NCBI RefSeq assembly: GCF_000203795.2
Contig: NW_006281112.1
Location: 346,452-410,451 of the forward strand
DNA from: Batrachochytrium dendrobatidis JAM81
Lineage: Eukaryota; Chytridiomycota; Chytridiomycetes; Rhizophydiales
Direction of reading: 5' to 3'
DNA: 64,000 nucleotides
Shown here: in pieces, positions 23,849-35,401 of the stretch
Layout of the letters: each line of letters starts with the position of its first letter
Position numbering within the stretch: position 1 is the first letter of the stretch
Made by a program: the position numbers and the translations under genes
The notes under the pieces: generated by a model
Database searches by the model: none
Told to the model about the DNA's origin: nothing
Seen by the model: the letters and a program-made list of their open reading frames with translations, nothing else

Positions 23849-26327
23849 ATGCATTATTTTCGCATGTTTTTACAGCCAAAAGTCGCTACTAGACCATTCA
23901 ACTTGACAAAGTCCCTGACCAGATACTCTCGATGTGCTAGTTTTTCTCATTCAAATGTACCTCCGAATCAAAACCATTTGCAACCTACTGCATTTCAAAA
24001 AAAACCCATCAAACCTCGACAATCCTTATCTTACATTGATCATTCTATCAAACCCAAACAAAACAGTCTAGATATTGGTCATCAAGGCAAAGGAAAACCA
24101 AAAAAGATGTTTGATAAAAACAAATCAAACAAGTATAAGATGAAATCGCATGCGCCCAAGCCAAGAGCAAACCCATCGGCTGTTGAAATGCCATGGGAAA
24201 GCAAGAATATGGATCCACTTGCTGCATTGAAAAAATTTCCCGTGTCCATGCGGTATGCAGTAGTTGAAAAACAAGATGTGGTCAAACAAGCCTATGCAAG
24301 TGCATTGGAGGAGCTATCAACGCAACCACATGAATCTATTCCACTAAGTACATATCTCTTGCTATCATCGTCTGCACAGTCAAGCTCACTTTCACTCAGT
24401 CTTTTATGGAAATTATACACTGGATTTATTTTTGCTGCATCGGATCGGTTAACCATTCTTCCAAGCCATATGGATGATTTTTTGCGACACATGTTACGCC
24501 AGATTAAGATTGTTCCAAACGTCCAAGATATTATCCTGCACAACAAATTTGCACCTATCTCACCCATTCCCGATGAGCTCAAGTCTAAAATTGAAATGAT
24601 TATTCAAGACTATACTGATCTTGGATTTGAGCCAACATCAACTGTTTGGTCTGCTCGTGTCATGATGGCGATTTGTCAAAAGGATTATGATTTGGCCAAA
24701 TCTCATTACTATCATGCACATCAAAAACCAGCCATTAGTGTGACCGATGCTGATGATCAAGAGTCTTTGTTGCCAGAGCAATCATTATCTGAAAACGACG
24801 CTTTTAATGACAATCTGGCGGTTGAATCTGGGCTAAAGAAAAGTGCATCTGAAGGGTTAATTGTCAAAGACCTGTCTGGATCTACAGGAGAAAATACAGC
24901 CATAGATTCAAATCCAAGTATCGCCAGCAAAGACAGTGCTAAAACTCACGAATCTAAACATGCTTTAGAGTTGAACAAGATTAAACCCGTTGGATTGTCT
25001 ATTGAGGGATACAATGCAATGATTGCTCTTCAGACTAAAGAGATACACGATGCTCGTCTAACTCTTGTTCCTTGCTCAATCTTTTCATTAGATGAGTTTC
25101 ATCAGACACCGGATTTAAATACCGATTTGTCCCAGTCATCTGAAAAATCCATCAACTCTTTTACTGCAACTAAAACTCCAACCCAATCTAAAATCTGGAG
25201 GGTTTTTACTAACATGCGTCAAGGTGGAGTTTTACCATCTATAGAAACATTTGAAATGTGGTTTTTCATATTTGGTCGACTGCACCAGCCGTATGCAGTT
25301 CAAAAGATTCGTCAACATTTGTATTTGAAAAATATACCAATGCGAGGCGAAACCTTGTTGGCTTTAGTTGATGCTTTGGCAGAAACCAAAGCAAACTCAA
25401 AGTTAATTTATAAAACGATCAAAAGATACAATTCAAGTAACAACGCTACTGACAAAAAGTAGGTTATTTTTAGGTTTTAACCGTGAAGATTATGTATTAC
25501 TATCGAATATTTTGTATACAAGTATGAATTGTCGAGGCTAACTGCTTACTGCATTAATTAGAGATTTAAAAACCATATGGCTCAAATACTGGCTTGCTTT
25601 AGAGCAATTGGATTCTGCGTGGGGAATTCTCGATTACTTTTTAGCCAACAAATTTACACTAAATAATACAACTGCATCCATGATGATTTATGCTGGGCAA
25701 TTGCGTCACCCTGAAGATCCACTTATGACTGAAAAAAGGCTTGGCAGTTTTTTAGAAACGGAGTTGTTGCGAGGCAATGCTGATCTTTCTCCAAAGATTT
25801 GGTCCGTTCTTATCAGATCATATGCCAATTACAAGGGAGATGACGCCCACGATCTGGTTGTATCTGCGTATACAACTCTTGTTACAACTCTTATTCCAGC
25901 ATGGACTACCAACAGTATGTATGGGCTTAGTCTTGAAGGCGACACCAACTTCAAATTGGATCTACTTACTCAAGAATGTATTGCGTATGCACTTGGAAAA
26001 ACACTCAACAAGGAGGTTACTTTGACGTTTTTTAACAGCAATGTGGTGTCGACTGGTGCTAGCAAAGGATTGATTGAAAAGTTCATGTCAGGATGGATTG
26101 ATGCAAAAGGATCTACTGACGGTCTTGAAGTGATTGTCGCAAAGATTATGGAAGCAGAGCTGAATGATTTAGCTGACAGCGAGTCTACTGCTAATCACGC
26201 GGATTCATCTGGTATAGCTGAGCGGCTTAATACAGCTTCTTTAAACGAGTCTGATGTTTTTGATACAACAGAATTTTTACAGAATAATGAGCTGGACTTG
26301 ACTCGAGATGAGCCTATTAAAAAATAA
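23849..26327 (+). CDS. Putative mitochondrial helical-repeat (PPR-like) protein
   Basis: Exons 23849..25458 and 25562..26327 join in phase 2 (NATDK^KDLKTIWLKYW) to give 791 residues. The 103-bp intron is GTAGGT...TTAG with a GCTAAC branch site near 25537. The first 35 residues (RMFLQPKVATRPFNLTKSL) are basic and hydroxylated with no acids, a good mitochondrial presequence. The rest is helical, with pairs such as LKYWLALEQLDSAWGILDYF and VWSARVMMAICQKDYDLAKS that look like TPR/PPR-type repeats. I cannot name an orthologue. A role in mitochondrial RNA metabolism is a guess from architecture. A low-complexity acidic segment lies mid-protein. Confidence 0.6.
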
Positions 26328-26477
26328 AGATAGATTGGAAATGAAATGTGCTTGAGGTGCTGATTTGATCAACATCAATATAGCACTCGATATTTATTTA
26401 ATTGGTTGAATGGCACAGATGTATAAAGCTTTGAATTGCTAGAAATTATACTGGAGTAGTAGTAATTTGAGTATTTA

Positions 26478-27680
26478 TTATCGATTATCTCTACGAGCAT
26501 TAGGCCTGCGTTGACCACGATCAAAGTCACGATCACTTCCTCTTGGACCTAAGCGATTCAATGCCTCTTTCCTTGAAGAGTTATAAGGATCAAATCTTGA
26601 AGTATTATGGTCATTTGTCGCCATTGTAGCACCTCTGAAGCTTCCATCAAAACTTGATCTTTCTTTCATCACCTCGCGTTTATCGCTTCTCATACCACCA
26701 CCAAGTTTAGTATGAGTAGAGCCTCCAAACCCACTTCCAGATGTTATGACAGATACATCTATAAAGTCACCAGGAACGAATCGAACTTCGTCCAATGTTC
26801 GAGCTTCATCTAAAGTGTGCTTGAAATTGAATATGGATCCAAGCGTACGTGGTTTGAATATACCTCGAAAGTGCTCAGTGCGATTTACAGTACGAAAAAT
26901 AAGCTTTGCTGAAGCATCAGCAGTACTTGCCATGGCTTGTCCTAGCAATGCAGCCACCTCACGTATAGTGGAGTCTTTCCTATAAAGTGAATGAGTAGCC
27001 ACAATACGAATTAGACTAATAGAGCATTATTGTTGATCTAAAGTTTGAGTCTTACCAGCAGTATATGTTAACACTATTTGTTGGAAGTTTTCCTTTGCCG
27101 AAATCTGCATCATCGTGAACTCGCTCAGAATTGACAAATACACGAATAAGAAAAGGACAGATCTACATTTAGTACAGTTCAATCCATAATATTAGACTGT
27201 CAAGATCCAAAGCTGAAACGTAGAATTGAACTATCTAGATCAAGAGCAATTCCAACTTTAAACTGACAGGTTGTGCTTAAACCTTTGAAATATCCATTCA
27301 TACCATTGACCTGTCCAGCTTATGTTTAGACTGCTCTTCCTTGACTACTTTAGAATGAGATGTACTGTTTTCAGACTCATCCAGCCTGTTATTGTCTTCT
27401 ACAATTTGAAGATTTGTACTTGTTTCAGTATCAAGAGTGATGGAAACTTCCTTGTTGGAAGGGGCTGCTTCACTTTCTACAGTTTCCATTTCAACAGGAG
27501 TATCAACATCCACAGAGTAATCTGCAGCAGTGTCCATACTGGTGTTCAAATCTTGATCTACATTGAATACAAGTCAATACAGACCAAGTTGGTAATAAAC
27601 TAACTACAAAATATAAAACCCGATGGGATAATCAGCGTACCTTTCGAGGCAATCTCTTCTTTCACAGGAGATGCAGTCAT
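26478..27680 (-). CDS. SAP18: SAP18-like Sin3/ASAP-complex subunit
   Basis: Exons 27680..27641, 27557..27304, 27162..27056 and 27015..26478 give 312 residues. SAP18 is a small ubiquitin-fold protein of the Sin3 histone deacetylase complex and of the ASAP splicing complex. The SAP18 core is visible as CPFLIRVFVNSERVHDDADF, IREVAALLGQAM, a FRTVNRTEHFRGIFKPRTLG strand region (TLGSIFN) and VRFVPGDFIDVSVI. It is preceded by about 98 acidic, Thr/Glu-rich residues and followed by an Arg/Asp/Ser-rich tail that ends RRPNARRDNR. The last intron is only 40 bp and leaves four extra residues (LIRI) in a loop, so that junction is the least certain. It is divergent from the ATP synthase epsilon gene. Confidence 0.8.
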
Positions 27681-27822
27681 GCTGGTTGATGGATTAAGTG
27701 CAGATAATTATTTGGTGCTCGCAATCAACATACAGAACAGACTGTATAATATAGAGTCCAGTCCTAAAACATTGAATTTCTTGCCTTTCTTGTCTTGCAC
27801 TATTTTCACCATCCATCACAAC
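27681..27822. promoter_or_regulatory. 142-bp divergent promoter, SAP18 / ATP synthase epsilon
   Basis: Only 142 bases separate the two start codons on opposite strands, so both genes probably use one compact bidirectional promoter. No specific motif was identified. Confidence 0.5.
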
Positions 27823-28294
27823 ATGTCTTACTGGAGAAAGGCCGGTCTTAGGTACGTATGGCTTGATGCTGCTGGGTTTATTGGTGCATTCATGCCTAAT
27901 TCTTTTTTGTTTCAATCTCTTTTTGATATCCATTCTGCTCACTACTCGACAACATCTCCTGATCGACAGCTACCTCAAATACGCAAACGTTTCTGCCTCG
28001 GCACTGCGCTCTGTTCTCAAGGCTGATGCAAAGATCATTGCTAATCGTCGTGAGGATACTGGCATTAAAGTGTCTCTGTGGAAAGAAGGTCGTCAGGGCG
28101 AAAGCGTAAGTGTCGAGACCTTTTCAAACCCATTTGAATTTATGCATGTCTATTCAGTGATGGAAATCTGATAGATTGAGCAGATCCACTTTTCTAAATA
28201 TACTGCAATCTAGAGTTTATTATCAATTGTTAATGCTGTTTGTTTTTGAAAATACACCGCTTATTTTCAGCAATCATATGCAATGAATCAATAG
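27823..28294 (+). CDS. ATP15: Mitochondrial F1 ATP synthase epsilon subunit
   Basis: Exons 27823..27851, 27970..28105 and probably 28271..28294 give 62 residues, the usual size of this subunit. MSYWRKAGL then SYLKYANVSASALRSVLKAD matches the family pattern of an N-terminal helix pair that binds the foot of the F1 central stalk. The first two exons are firm (phase 2, GTACGT...ACAG). The third (QSYAMNQ and a stop after TTATTTTCAG) is chosen by its strong polypyrimidine acceptor and phase 0. The C-terminus of this family is variable, so a different last exon is possible. Confidence 0.85.
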
Positions 28295-28677
28295 ACTTGA
28301 ACTGTTGAAGTTATTGTAATATATGCTGCAATACTGACTTCCACTACACCTCAAACAGTGTGTACTAAACTGTATCTTACTCTTGCAAACCTCTTGGAAT
28401 TTGAAGCTGTGCTGATCTACTTTTTTGACACATCTGTTGTTGCAGATTGATGTTGAGCCCATACATAAATGTGCTAACACCATGCTTTATCTTGTAGAAA
28501 CTGGTGGTTCCCCTCAAGGTCTAGATTTGATTTTGATATTTCTTCATGAGCAAATCTGTCATGGTCGATATTTTGAAATAAACTTCAGAGCTTAGGCAAA
28601 TTTATTTGTCAACCCCTTCAAGTCATCGTGTCAGTTAATCAGGTGGTTGAGTGGTCGTCAGAATAATGGCATTTGCT
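28295..28677. other. Convergent intergenic region, nothing recognised
   Basis: A 383-base gap between the ends of ATP15 (+) and the TOE1-like gene (-). It holds no repeat or open frame that I can support. Confidence 0.4.
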
Positions 28678-30601
28678 TTACACCAATTTCAATCGCTTCA
28701 TTTTATCTTGATGCTGCTGGCTTGTTTTAGTATATATACTTTTTTCTACTCTAATGGGCATATCTTTTCCGATAAGATACAGTCGATCGCCATGCTCTTT
28801 CATCAGATTTGGACATTCTAGACATTGATGACAGAAGATAAATCCAGTCATGTATGCATCAAAACATGCAGAATGGTAAGTCTCAAATATCGGAGCGGGT
28901 CCCACTGGAGGTTTTGGGCTAGAATCTACTAATTTTTCTGAAACGGTCTCGGTGGCCAATGAAGCAAGATTGGGGGTTTGTTCAGATTGAATCTTGGCAT
29001 CGTTTACAGTGTCTATCTTGCGTTTCTTTTTTGAATGTCTATCCTTTTCTGATTTTGTTGTAGCAGTATTATCAGCTTTTTCAAGCAGCACTTTTTGTCC
29101 GCCATGAGCAGCCGCAATATCTTTTTCCTCCCAATCAAGAATCATGTCCAGATCGTGTGATTTGGCACATGCACTGTATAAGCTGCAAAATCCGTGTGCC
29201 TAGGATTGAACCAACAAAATGAGTTTATAGCATGGATTTGGCCAAGATGGAAGATGTAACCAAGGCATTTACTTACAGCATATTGCTCACAATAAGGTCG
29301 ATTAGAAACATACATATTCTTTGCTTTTTGGCTCTTGTTTTTCCCGCCTGCTTTGTTGGAAGCAGTTGGGTTTGAAACAAGTCCCAATTCTGCAAGAGTT
29401 GACGTGGTAAGCGTATACTTGTGTTGGATACGATTCTTGACGGCAAGAGTCAGATACGGAGGAGCATTAGCCTTTTGACGCTGCAATTGAATTCTCTCAC
29501 TATACACATTAGGGTCGATTAAAGTATGAAAAATGAATTGTTAGTCTTGGCATTCAAAGCAACACAAGACACTTTTATCAACTGCTTACTATTTTCTAAA
29601 CAAGTAGGACAAGAATGTTCGTGATTCGCGAGTGACAAACTCGGAAACGTATTTTGTATCATAAATCCCACCACGGAACATGCCGTTTAAATCAGCAATG
29701 AACATGGTCAGATCTTTAGGAAGCTCTGCGTAAAAACTCTGATAAACAAACATACTGTCCAGCAATCCGTTATGCACAACTGTTGGAATTTTGCCAATTA
29801 TAATTTGGTTTAAAATAGATCTCATGATAGCATTTAAACCCGAGTCTGTTTCACCAGCAATCTGAATTGATAAACAATAAAAGCAAAGTCAGAATAAAAC
29901 AGTGATTGGCTTTTTGAACATATGTTCATGATAAGCCAATTGAATGCAATCAAATGTTTCAAGTCACAATAGAAATACACTACATCGTTTCCAGGCATAT
30001 ATGGGATACCGTTACTGATCTGATCGTTAAAATCAAACTTGTGTTCAGCAAGAAAAGCCAAGCTAGATGGATTCACTCGATGCTCCTTGCAAGACAGCAT
30101 AGTAAACTGAAATGTATTCACTGTAAACTGTTCAGGATGATGCTTTGGATCTGGCTGCTCAAAAATCGACAACCCAAATGCAACAAGAGCATGTGTTCGA
30201 GCGACATTTGCCAACTCTCGATATCGATCTTCAATATTCCTATGTAGACGTTGAATGAGTAAATCAGCAAACCAACAAGTTCAAACATTGTATGGATCAA
30301 ATGCACACATTTGGATTCAATGCCATCAAGTGTTTTGATAATGATTTGAAACCAAGAATCTCAACACTTAGTACTCTGAAATAATCCAATAATAATCAAA
30401 TGAATCGCATTCTAGGATGCAATGCGAGCCCAACATTTGAAAAACTTACCGTTGACGAGTCAGTTGCGGATCTCCAAGTCCAGTGAATTCAGCATCCAGT
30501 GCAACATGGTGAGCACGACTGAGAATGTGATTGATTGTCAGTGACAATGTTGAAAGGTTGTGTCGATTGACGACATTAAAGGACAACAGAGTAGCAGTCA
30601 T
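28678..30601 (-). CDS. TOE1: TOE1-family DEDD deadenylase with CCCH zinc finger
   Basis: Exons 30601..30450, 30239..29984, 29861..29590, 29499..29277 and 29199..28678 give 474 residues. TOE1 is a CAF1-type 3'-5' exonuclease that trims tails of small nuclear and related RNAs in the nucleus. DEDD signature pieces are present: HVALDAEFTGLGD, the NIEDRYRELANVARTHALVA segment, VVHNGLLDSMFVYQ and IYDTKYVSEF. A CCCH finger with TOE1 spacing, C-x8-C-x5-C-x3-H, is built across an intron: PYCEQYA at the end of exon 4 and AHGFCSLYSACAKSHD at the start of exon 5. A basic segment SKKKRK is a likely nuclear signal. The C-terminal helix pair (CFDAYMTGFIFCHQ) is typical of the family. Start at 30601 is the first ATG in frame. 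Confidence 0.92.
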
Positions 30602-30849
30602 GAATGATTTTGCGTGAATAAGTCGAGTTTGGTTTAACACGACAATTTTCAAAATTTATTGCAAGAATTTACAACTGACTAGCCATTCAGCATTAGATTG
30701 CAATATCGCTTGTCAAGACATTTCATTGAAATTGATATTCACTTTAAAAAATATTATTTTGGTTAAATTCAAAGCAATCCATGCCAATTTGTAATAGCAA
30801 TTATACCAATACACAGCTCGATAGTACATAAGTTTTATCCAATATATCT

Positions 30850-31321
30850 TTTACAACTGTATTCATGCGAAATCAACAATTGTATAAATGTATGTATAAT
30901 AAACTGTCAGTCTCATGGAATGACTGCAAGTATTGTTTTTGAAACTCTAGTTGGCTTGTCTTGTTCTTGGCGATTGACATGTGTAATTGCATTACTGCAA
31001 TCTTTTAGACTAGAACGCGAATGTATGTGATTTCAAGATGCACAAGTTGATACAGACTTGACAACTGTCAAATTCAATATATGGATCTGGTGATCGCACA
31101 ATATATGGTTATATCAAAAAACAATCTCAGTCCAAAACTATCGTTTGTGTGCATCATATGATGGATGTGTGTTGATTGAAAAAGTCAATTTTCAACAAGA
31201 CGATGAGTACTTATCCATTGTTTACTTTAGAGTAAAAGAGGCAGTGGTTGCAAGATAAATACAAAAGTGTCCCATTCTACATAAATACAGAAAAGTCTCC
31301 CATTCTACATGAGTACGGATT
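30850..31321. mobile_element. Short inverted-repeat element, copy E3, with duplicated right end
   Basis: The left end TTTACAACTGTATTCATGCG is answered at the right by CATTCTACATGAGTACGG. The right-end sequence is present twice in tandem (CCCATTCTACATAAATACAG then CCCATTCTACATGAGTACGG). About 270 internal bases (from 30862) are nearly identical to copy E4. It sits between the TOE1-like and tyrosinase genes. Confidence 0.75.
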
Positions 31322-31493
31322 GGATTAAAAAGCTCCACGAAATATTCAATAGGCTAAAATGCCTCATTTCCACCTGTTATCAGATTTACATATATACCTC
31401 GATTTATCTGCATTTCCTGCTATCGTCTACAAAACCTTTTAAATCTAGCTTTTATTATTCGTTGAGATCCCTAAAGTAAACTTATTACAAATA

Positions 31494-33183
31494 ATGTTGT
31501 TTTCATCTATTCTTGCATTGGCTATAGCTATACCAAGTGCTTTGGTTGCAGGTACTTGTACTAATCCTCTCATTCGCCGCGAATGGCGCGAGCTGACTGA
31601 GAACCAGCAAATCGACTATCTTAATGCAGTAATCTGTCTAAAAATGGCACCCAGCAAACTAGGACCTACCATTAATTCTCCATCCCGTTATGATGACGTT
31701 TCACGTACTCATTTTCGAGCTCTAGATATTGCACACGGATCTGTAAGCTTTGTATTCAATTTGTACAGTTTCAAATCACTATTATACACCAATATACTGA
31801 CTGATTGCTTTACTGCCATGATCATATTGTCTGCATAGGCAATTTTTCTGCCATGGCATCGCTTATTTCTAAGCACGTATGAAAAAGTGTTACGTACTGA
31901 GTGTGGATACACTGGAACTCTCCCGTAAGTAGCACATTGTGATTAGGTTAATGGCTATGACTTGATCTAGATAAAGTTTTGCAGTTTGAGTATTTGTACT
32001 ATCCTGCTTGCTACAGATACGAAATTAAACTTTTTCAAGATCATGCTGACAAAAATTACTCTTGTAGATATTGGGATTGGACTGTAGATTCTCAAGCCCC
32101 TGAATCATCTTCCTTGTGGAGTGAGTGGTCATTTGGTGGTGACGGAGATTCTAGCACGCAGGACAATTGCATTACGGATGGTCCATTTATGTACTTTTAC
32201 AGCGAATTTGCGTTTGAAGCCTGTTTGTCTCGTACAATTGGTGGTAATCTTGGTCGTACAGTTAATTTCTATACTCCAGAAGCCATTTTTAGAATGGTGA
32301 GTACCACCAAAACATACGATGCCTTTCGTCACTCGATTGAGGAAGGTCCTCATAACAATGTCCATGTTGGAGTCGGAGGCGATATGGGCATAGTTTCCAT
32401 GAGTGCAAACGGTGAGTTTGTTTTGATCATCTTTGCGGTATTGTTGTGTTGATGCATCATGGATCGTATCAATTCTAATACAATGTGAATGGGTTCGCGA
32501 TTGGCTATACAACAGATCCTATATTTATGCTTCATCATGCCAATGTGGATCGCATGTGGACGATTTGGCAAAGCCTTAACCCCAAGCTAGCCAACACCTA
32601 TGGTGGATTTAACAGCGACGGTTCTCCAGCACGACCTACAGATCCCATATCTGTATATGGTCTCACTATTTCTCCAGTATACAAGGTCTCTGATATGTTC
32701 AGTACAACTTCTGATGCTCCGCTTTGCTACAAGTACTCTAATTCGATCATGCCAGGTATTTCTTCGACCGGCCGCCAACTCCAGAAACGCAACTACCTTC
32801 TTGAAGTTGACCAATCCTGCAATGCGACTGAAATCGCTACAGCCCCCAATGCCTACACCCATGGTGTCAGCAAAAACTGGACACCCCATTCTCTTGATCG
32901 CGAAAATAAGAGAAAGGTGCGATGTGCATCTCGTACACCAGAACACTTTGCACTTCAAATGAAGTACGACAAAGCCACCATGAAACGAATGCGCAAATCG
33001 GAAAATGATCATTGTGCATTTACAAATTATATCAATGCTCGATATCCAAACTACCAATCTCCTTGCAGCTTGAATAATGTTGAAAAACAAACGTTTGTGC
33101 CCATGAGTGATGCTGATGTTGCCGAAAACAATCTTATTTATGCTTCAATGATCAATGATTATCATAGTTCAATCGGAAAATGA
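31494..33183 (+). CDS. Secreted tyrosinase
   Basis: Exons 31494..31742, 31839..31924, 32068..32411 and 32516..33183 give 448 residues. Tyrosinase is a type-3 dicopper oxidase that hydroxylates phenols and oxidises catechols, the first step of melanin formation. A signal peptide (1-19) is followed by CuA ligands in RTHFRALDIAHGS and FLPWHRLFL (His near 73, 81 and 90), the conserved GTLPYWDWT, and CuB ligands in HNNVHVGVGGDMG and DPIFMLHHANVDRMW (His near 207, 211 and 234). Intron phases join these motifs exactly. The open frame upstream of YWDW (from 31979) is intronic: the direct join GTLP^YWDW is the conserved one. The C-terminal part is short, basic, without a membrane helix. The protein is presumably secreted. 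Confidence 0.92.
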
Positions 33184-33350
33184 TGGGCTAACCAGACTAA
33201 ATATCTCGCCCCGACACGATCAGGTTATAATACTGTTTCCAATTTAAAATTCAAATGAATCTTTATATATCCATGGTTGAATTATCATGTAGTAGCAATA
33301 TATTATAATCAAACCAGTAAACGCCTGCTATTTAAATATTGTCTAGTATA

Positions 33351-33787
33351 ATTATAGCCGCATTCATGCGAAACCAACAATTGTATAAATGTGTGTATAA
33401 TAAACTGTCAGTCTCATGGAGTGACTGCAAGTATTGTTTTTGAAACTCTAGTTGGCTTGTCTTGTTCTTGGCGATTGGCATGTGTAATTGCATTACTGCA
33501 ATCTTTTAGACTAGAACGCGAATGTATGTGATTTCAAGATGCACAAGTTGATACAGACTTGACAACTGTCAAATCTAATATATGGATCTGGTGATCGCAC
33601 AATATATGGTTATATCAAAAAACAATCTCAGTCCAAAACTATAGTTTGATTATTAAAGAATTGTGATTGTATTAAAATCAGTTCCAGTAGCAAATTGCAA
33701 CGAATATTTGATCATTTATTCAGAAAAGTAACAGTCAATGCACGAATATAGAAAAGTGATCCATTTTACGTGAATACGGCTGTAAAT
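33351..33787. mobile_element. Short inverted-repeat element, copy E4
   Basis: A 437-bp unit with left end TTATAGCCGCATTCATGCG and right end CATTTTACGTGAATACGGCT followed by GTAAAT. The first 280 bases match E3 with only a few differences, while the right third differs. The right end lies 15 bases before the start codon of the mitochondrial carrier gene, so the element forms its immediate 5' flank. Confidence 0.75.
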
Positions 33788-33802
33788 CTTGGTCAAACTG
33801 CA

Positions 33803-35401
33803 ATGAGTCCATCCAATACAGCAATTCAGTCTGCAGAGTCCATTCAACATAAACCTACAACCCAATGGCGTAACCCATCTATTGACCAAGCCATTTCTGG
33901 TTTCACTGCTGGTGCTGTATCCACTGCTATTCTGCATCCACTGGATTTGGTCAAGACTCGGTTTCAAGGTATTCTATTTGATTCATCCTGTGTTAGCATG
34001 CTGTTCAATGGAAATGATATAGACGTAGACTCAGTGACATTGAATCGAATCTCAGTATGTGTTGCATTCATTGCAGCTGTTGATTATCAAGCAGATGGCT
34101 GTGTATAGTTGTGGATTTCACTCTTGCTACACAACATGCTGCTGGTAGATCATCCATGTTGACTGTCTTGATGTATTCTGGAAATAGTAAATGAAAAATT
34201 GAAGGCTCGGCTATCATTAAAGGGCTCTCTTAGAGAAATCACCAAAAACGAAGGTATCCGTGCACTATATCGAGGAATGTCTGCAAATATGTTGGGAGCC
34301 ACAATGTCATGGGGAATGTATTTTTGGTGGTAGGTTTTGGTTTCATTAGAATATGTTTTAATACATTGAGCATGCATATCTTATTATACCTAATGCGTGC
34401 GTGGTTTAGGTATGCCAATATCAAGGACTGGATGCGGTCCGACTCTCCAGGTTCAAAAACTACAAAACTGGCAGCTCCCCAGCATCTAGCTGCATCTGCC
34501 AGTGCAGGTAAGACTATCGTTGGAAAAAGTTGTTTTATCATAAAATTCAAATGCTTGATCAGACTATTCTTTATTCAAGACCAATTTGTATAATCTAATG
34601 ACTGTTTAGGCATGCTTACGTGTTTATTTACAAATCCATTGTGGCTCATTAAAACTCGTATGTGCACCCAGCGTGCTTCGGATTTAGGAGCCTATCGTCA
34701 TGTTTTTGGTAGATTTATTGCCTCGTATTCGTCTGTTTCATCACCCACATATAGAACTGTGTAGATTGACGATACTTTTATAGATGGGCTTGCTCAAGTT
34801 GTACGCCATGAAGGCATTGCTGGACTATATCGTGGAATATTTCCCGCATTGATTGGTGTTTCGCACGGAGCCGTTCAATTTATGATATACGAAGAATTGA
34901 AGCACTTGCGTATCGAAATTGTGCATAACGCAGATATAGATAAACTTGCAAGTATTCTGTCATTTTTAATCCCGAGAATGATCTGTGTGCAATTCATTGT
35001 TATGGTTTTAACTAGATTGTCTTTGGTATACAGGGGACATTGGAGTATATCAGCATGGCGGCCATATCAAAGATATTTGCAACCGTTTTTACATATCCCT
35101 ATCAAGTAGTCAAGTCGAGAATGCAGGTGCAACCTAGCTATGTGAATTCACAATATTCAGGAACATTTGGGACAATAATGCAGATCGTCAAGTAAACCAC
35201 ACTGCCCATTTCAACTATATTGCTTTTGCAACATTGTAGATTACCGTGAATAACTTTTTTTGCTCAACGCTTTTTAGAAACGAACGGATGGGAGGTTTCT
35301 ACAAGGGAATGGGAGTAAATATTGTGCGAGTGATGCCTGGAACATGTATTACATTTGCAGTTTACGAAGGAATGAGCAAGTTTCTACGCAACTCATACTA
35401 G
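33803..35401 (+). CDS. Mitochondrial carrier of the folate/FAD (FLX1/SLC25A32) type
   Basis: Seven exons: 33803..33968, 34188..34329, 34410..34507, 34610..34708, 34784..34947, 35034..35191, 35278..35401, giving 316 residues with the three-repeat, six-helix carrier fold of the inner membrane. The three signatures are HPLDLVKTRFQ, TNPLWLIKTRM and TYPYQVVKSRM. The last two (NPLW and YPYQVV) are typical of the FAD/folate carrier subfamily. Repeat-closing motifs GIRALYRGM, GIAGLYRGI and MGGFYKGM are present. Intron 5 (34948..35033) begins GCAAGT: this GC-AG boundary is the only reading that yields IDKL^GTLEYISMAAISK in frame. Element E4 ends 15 bases upstream of the ATG. Exact substrate is inferred from signatures. 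Confidence 0.9.

Noticed and set aside
31979..32067. Open frame running into the tyrosinase YWDW motif
   Set aside because: The upstream part reads through an intron; the conserved GTLPYWDW is obtained only by joining 31924 to 32068.
32485..32515. In-frame extension before the tyrosinase CuB exon
   Set aside because: SAN^DPIF with acceptor at 32515 matches the family; the extension would need a codon-phase mismatch.
33770..33802. Alternative upstream start for the mitochondrial carrier within element E4
   Set aside because: It relies on a codon inside the terminal repeat; the ATG at 33803 is the first real start and the repeats are non-coding elsewhere.
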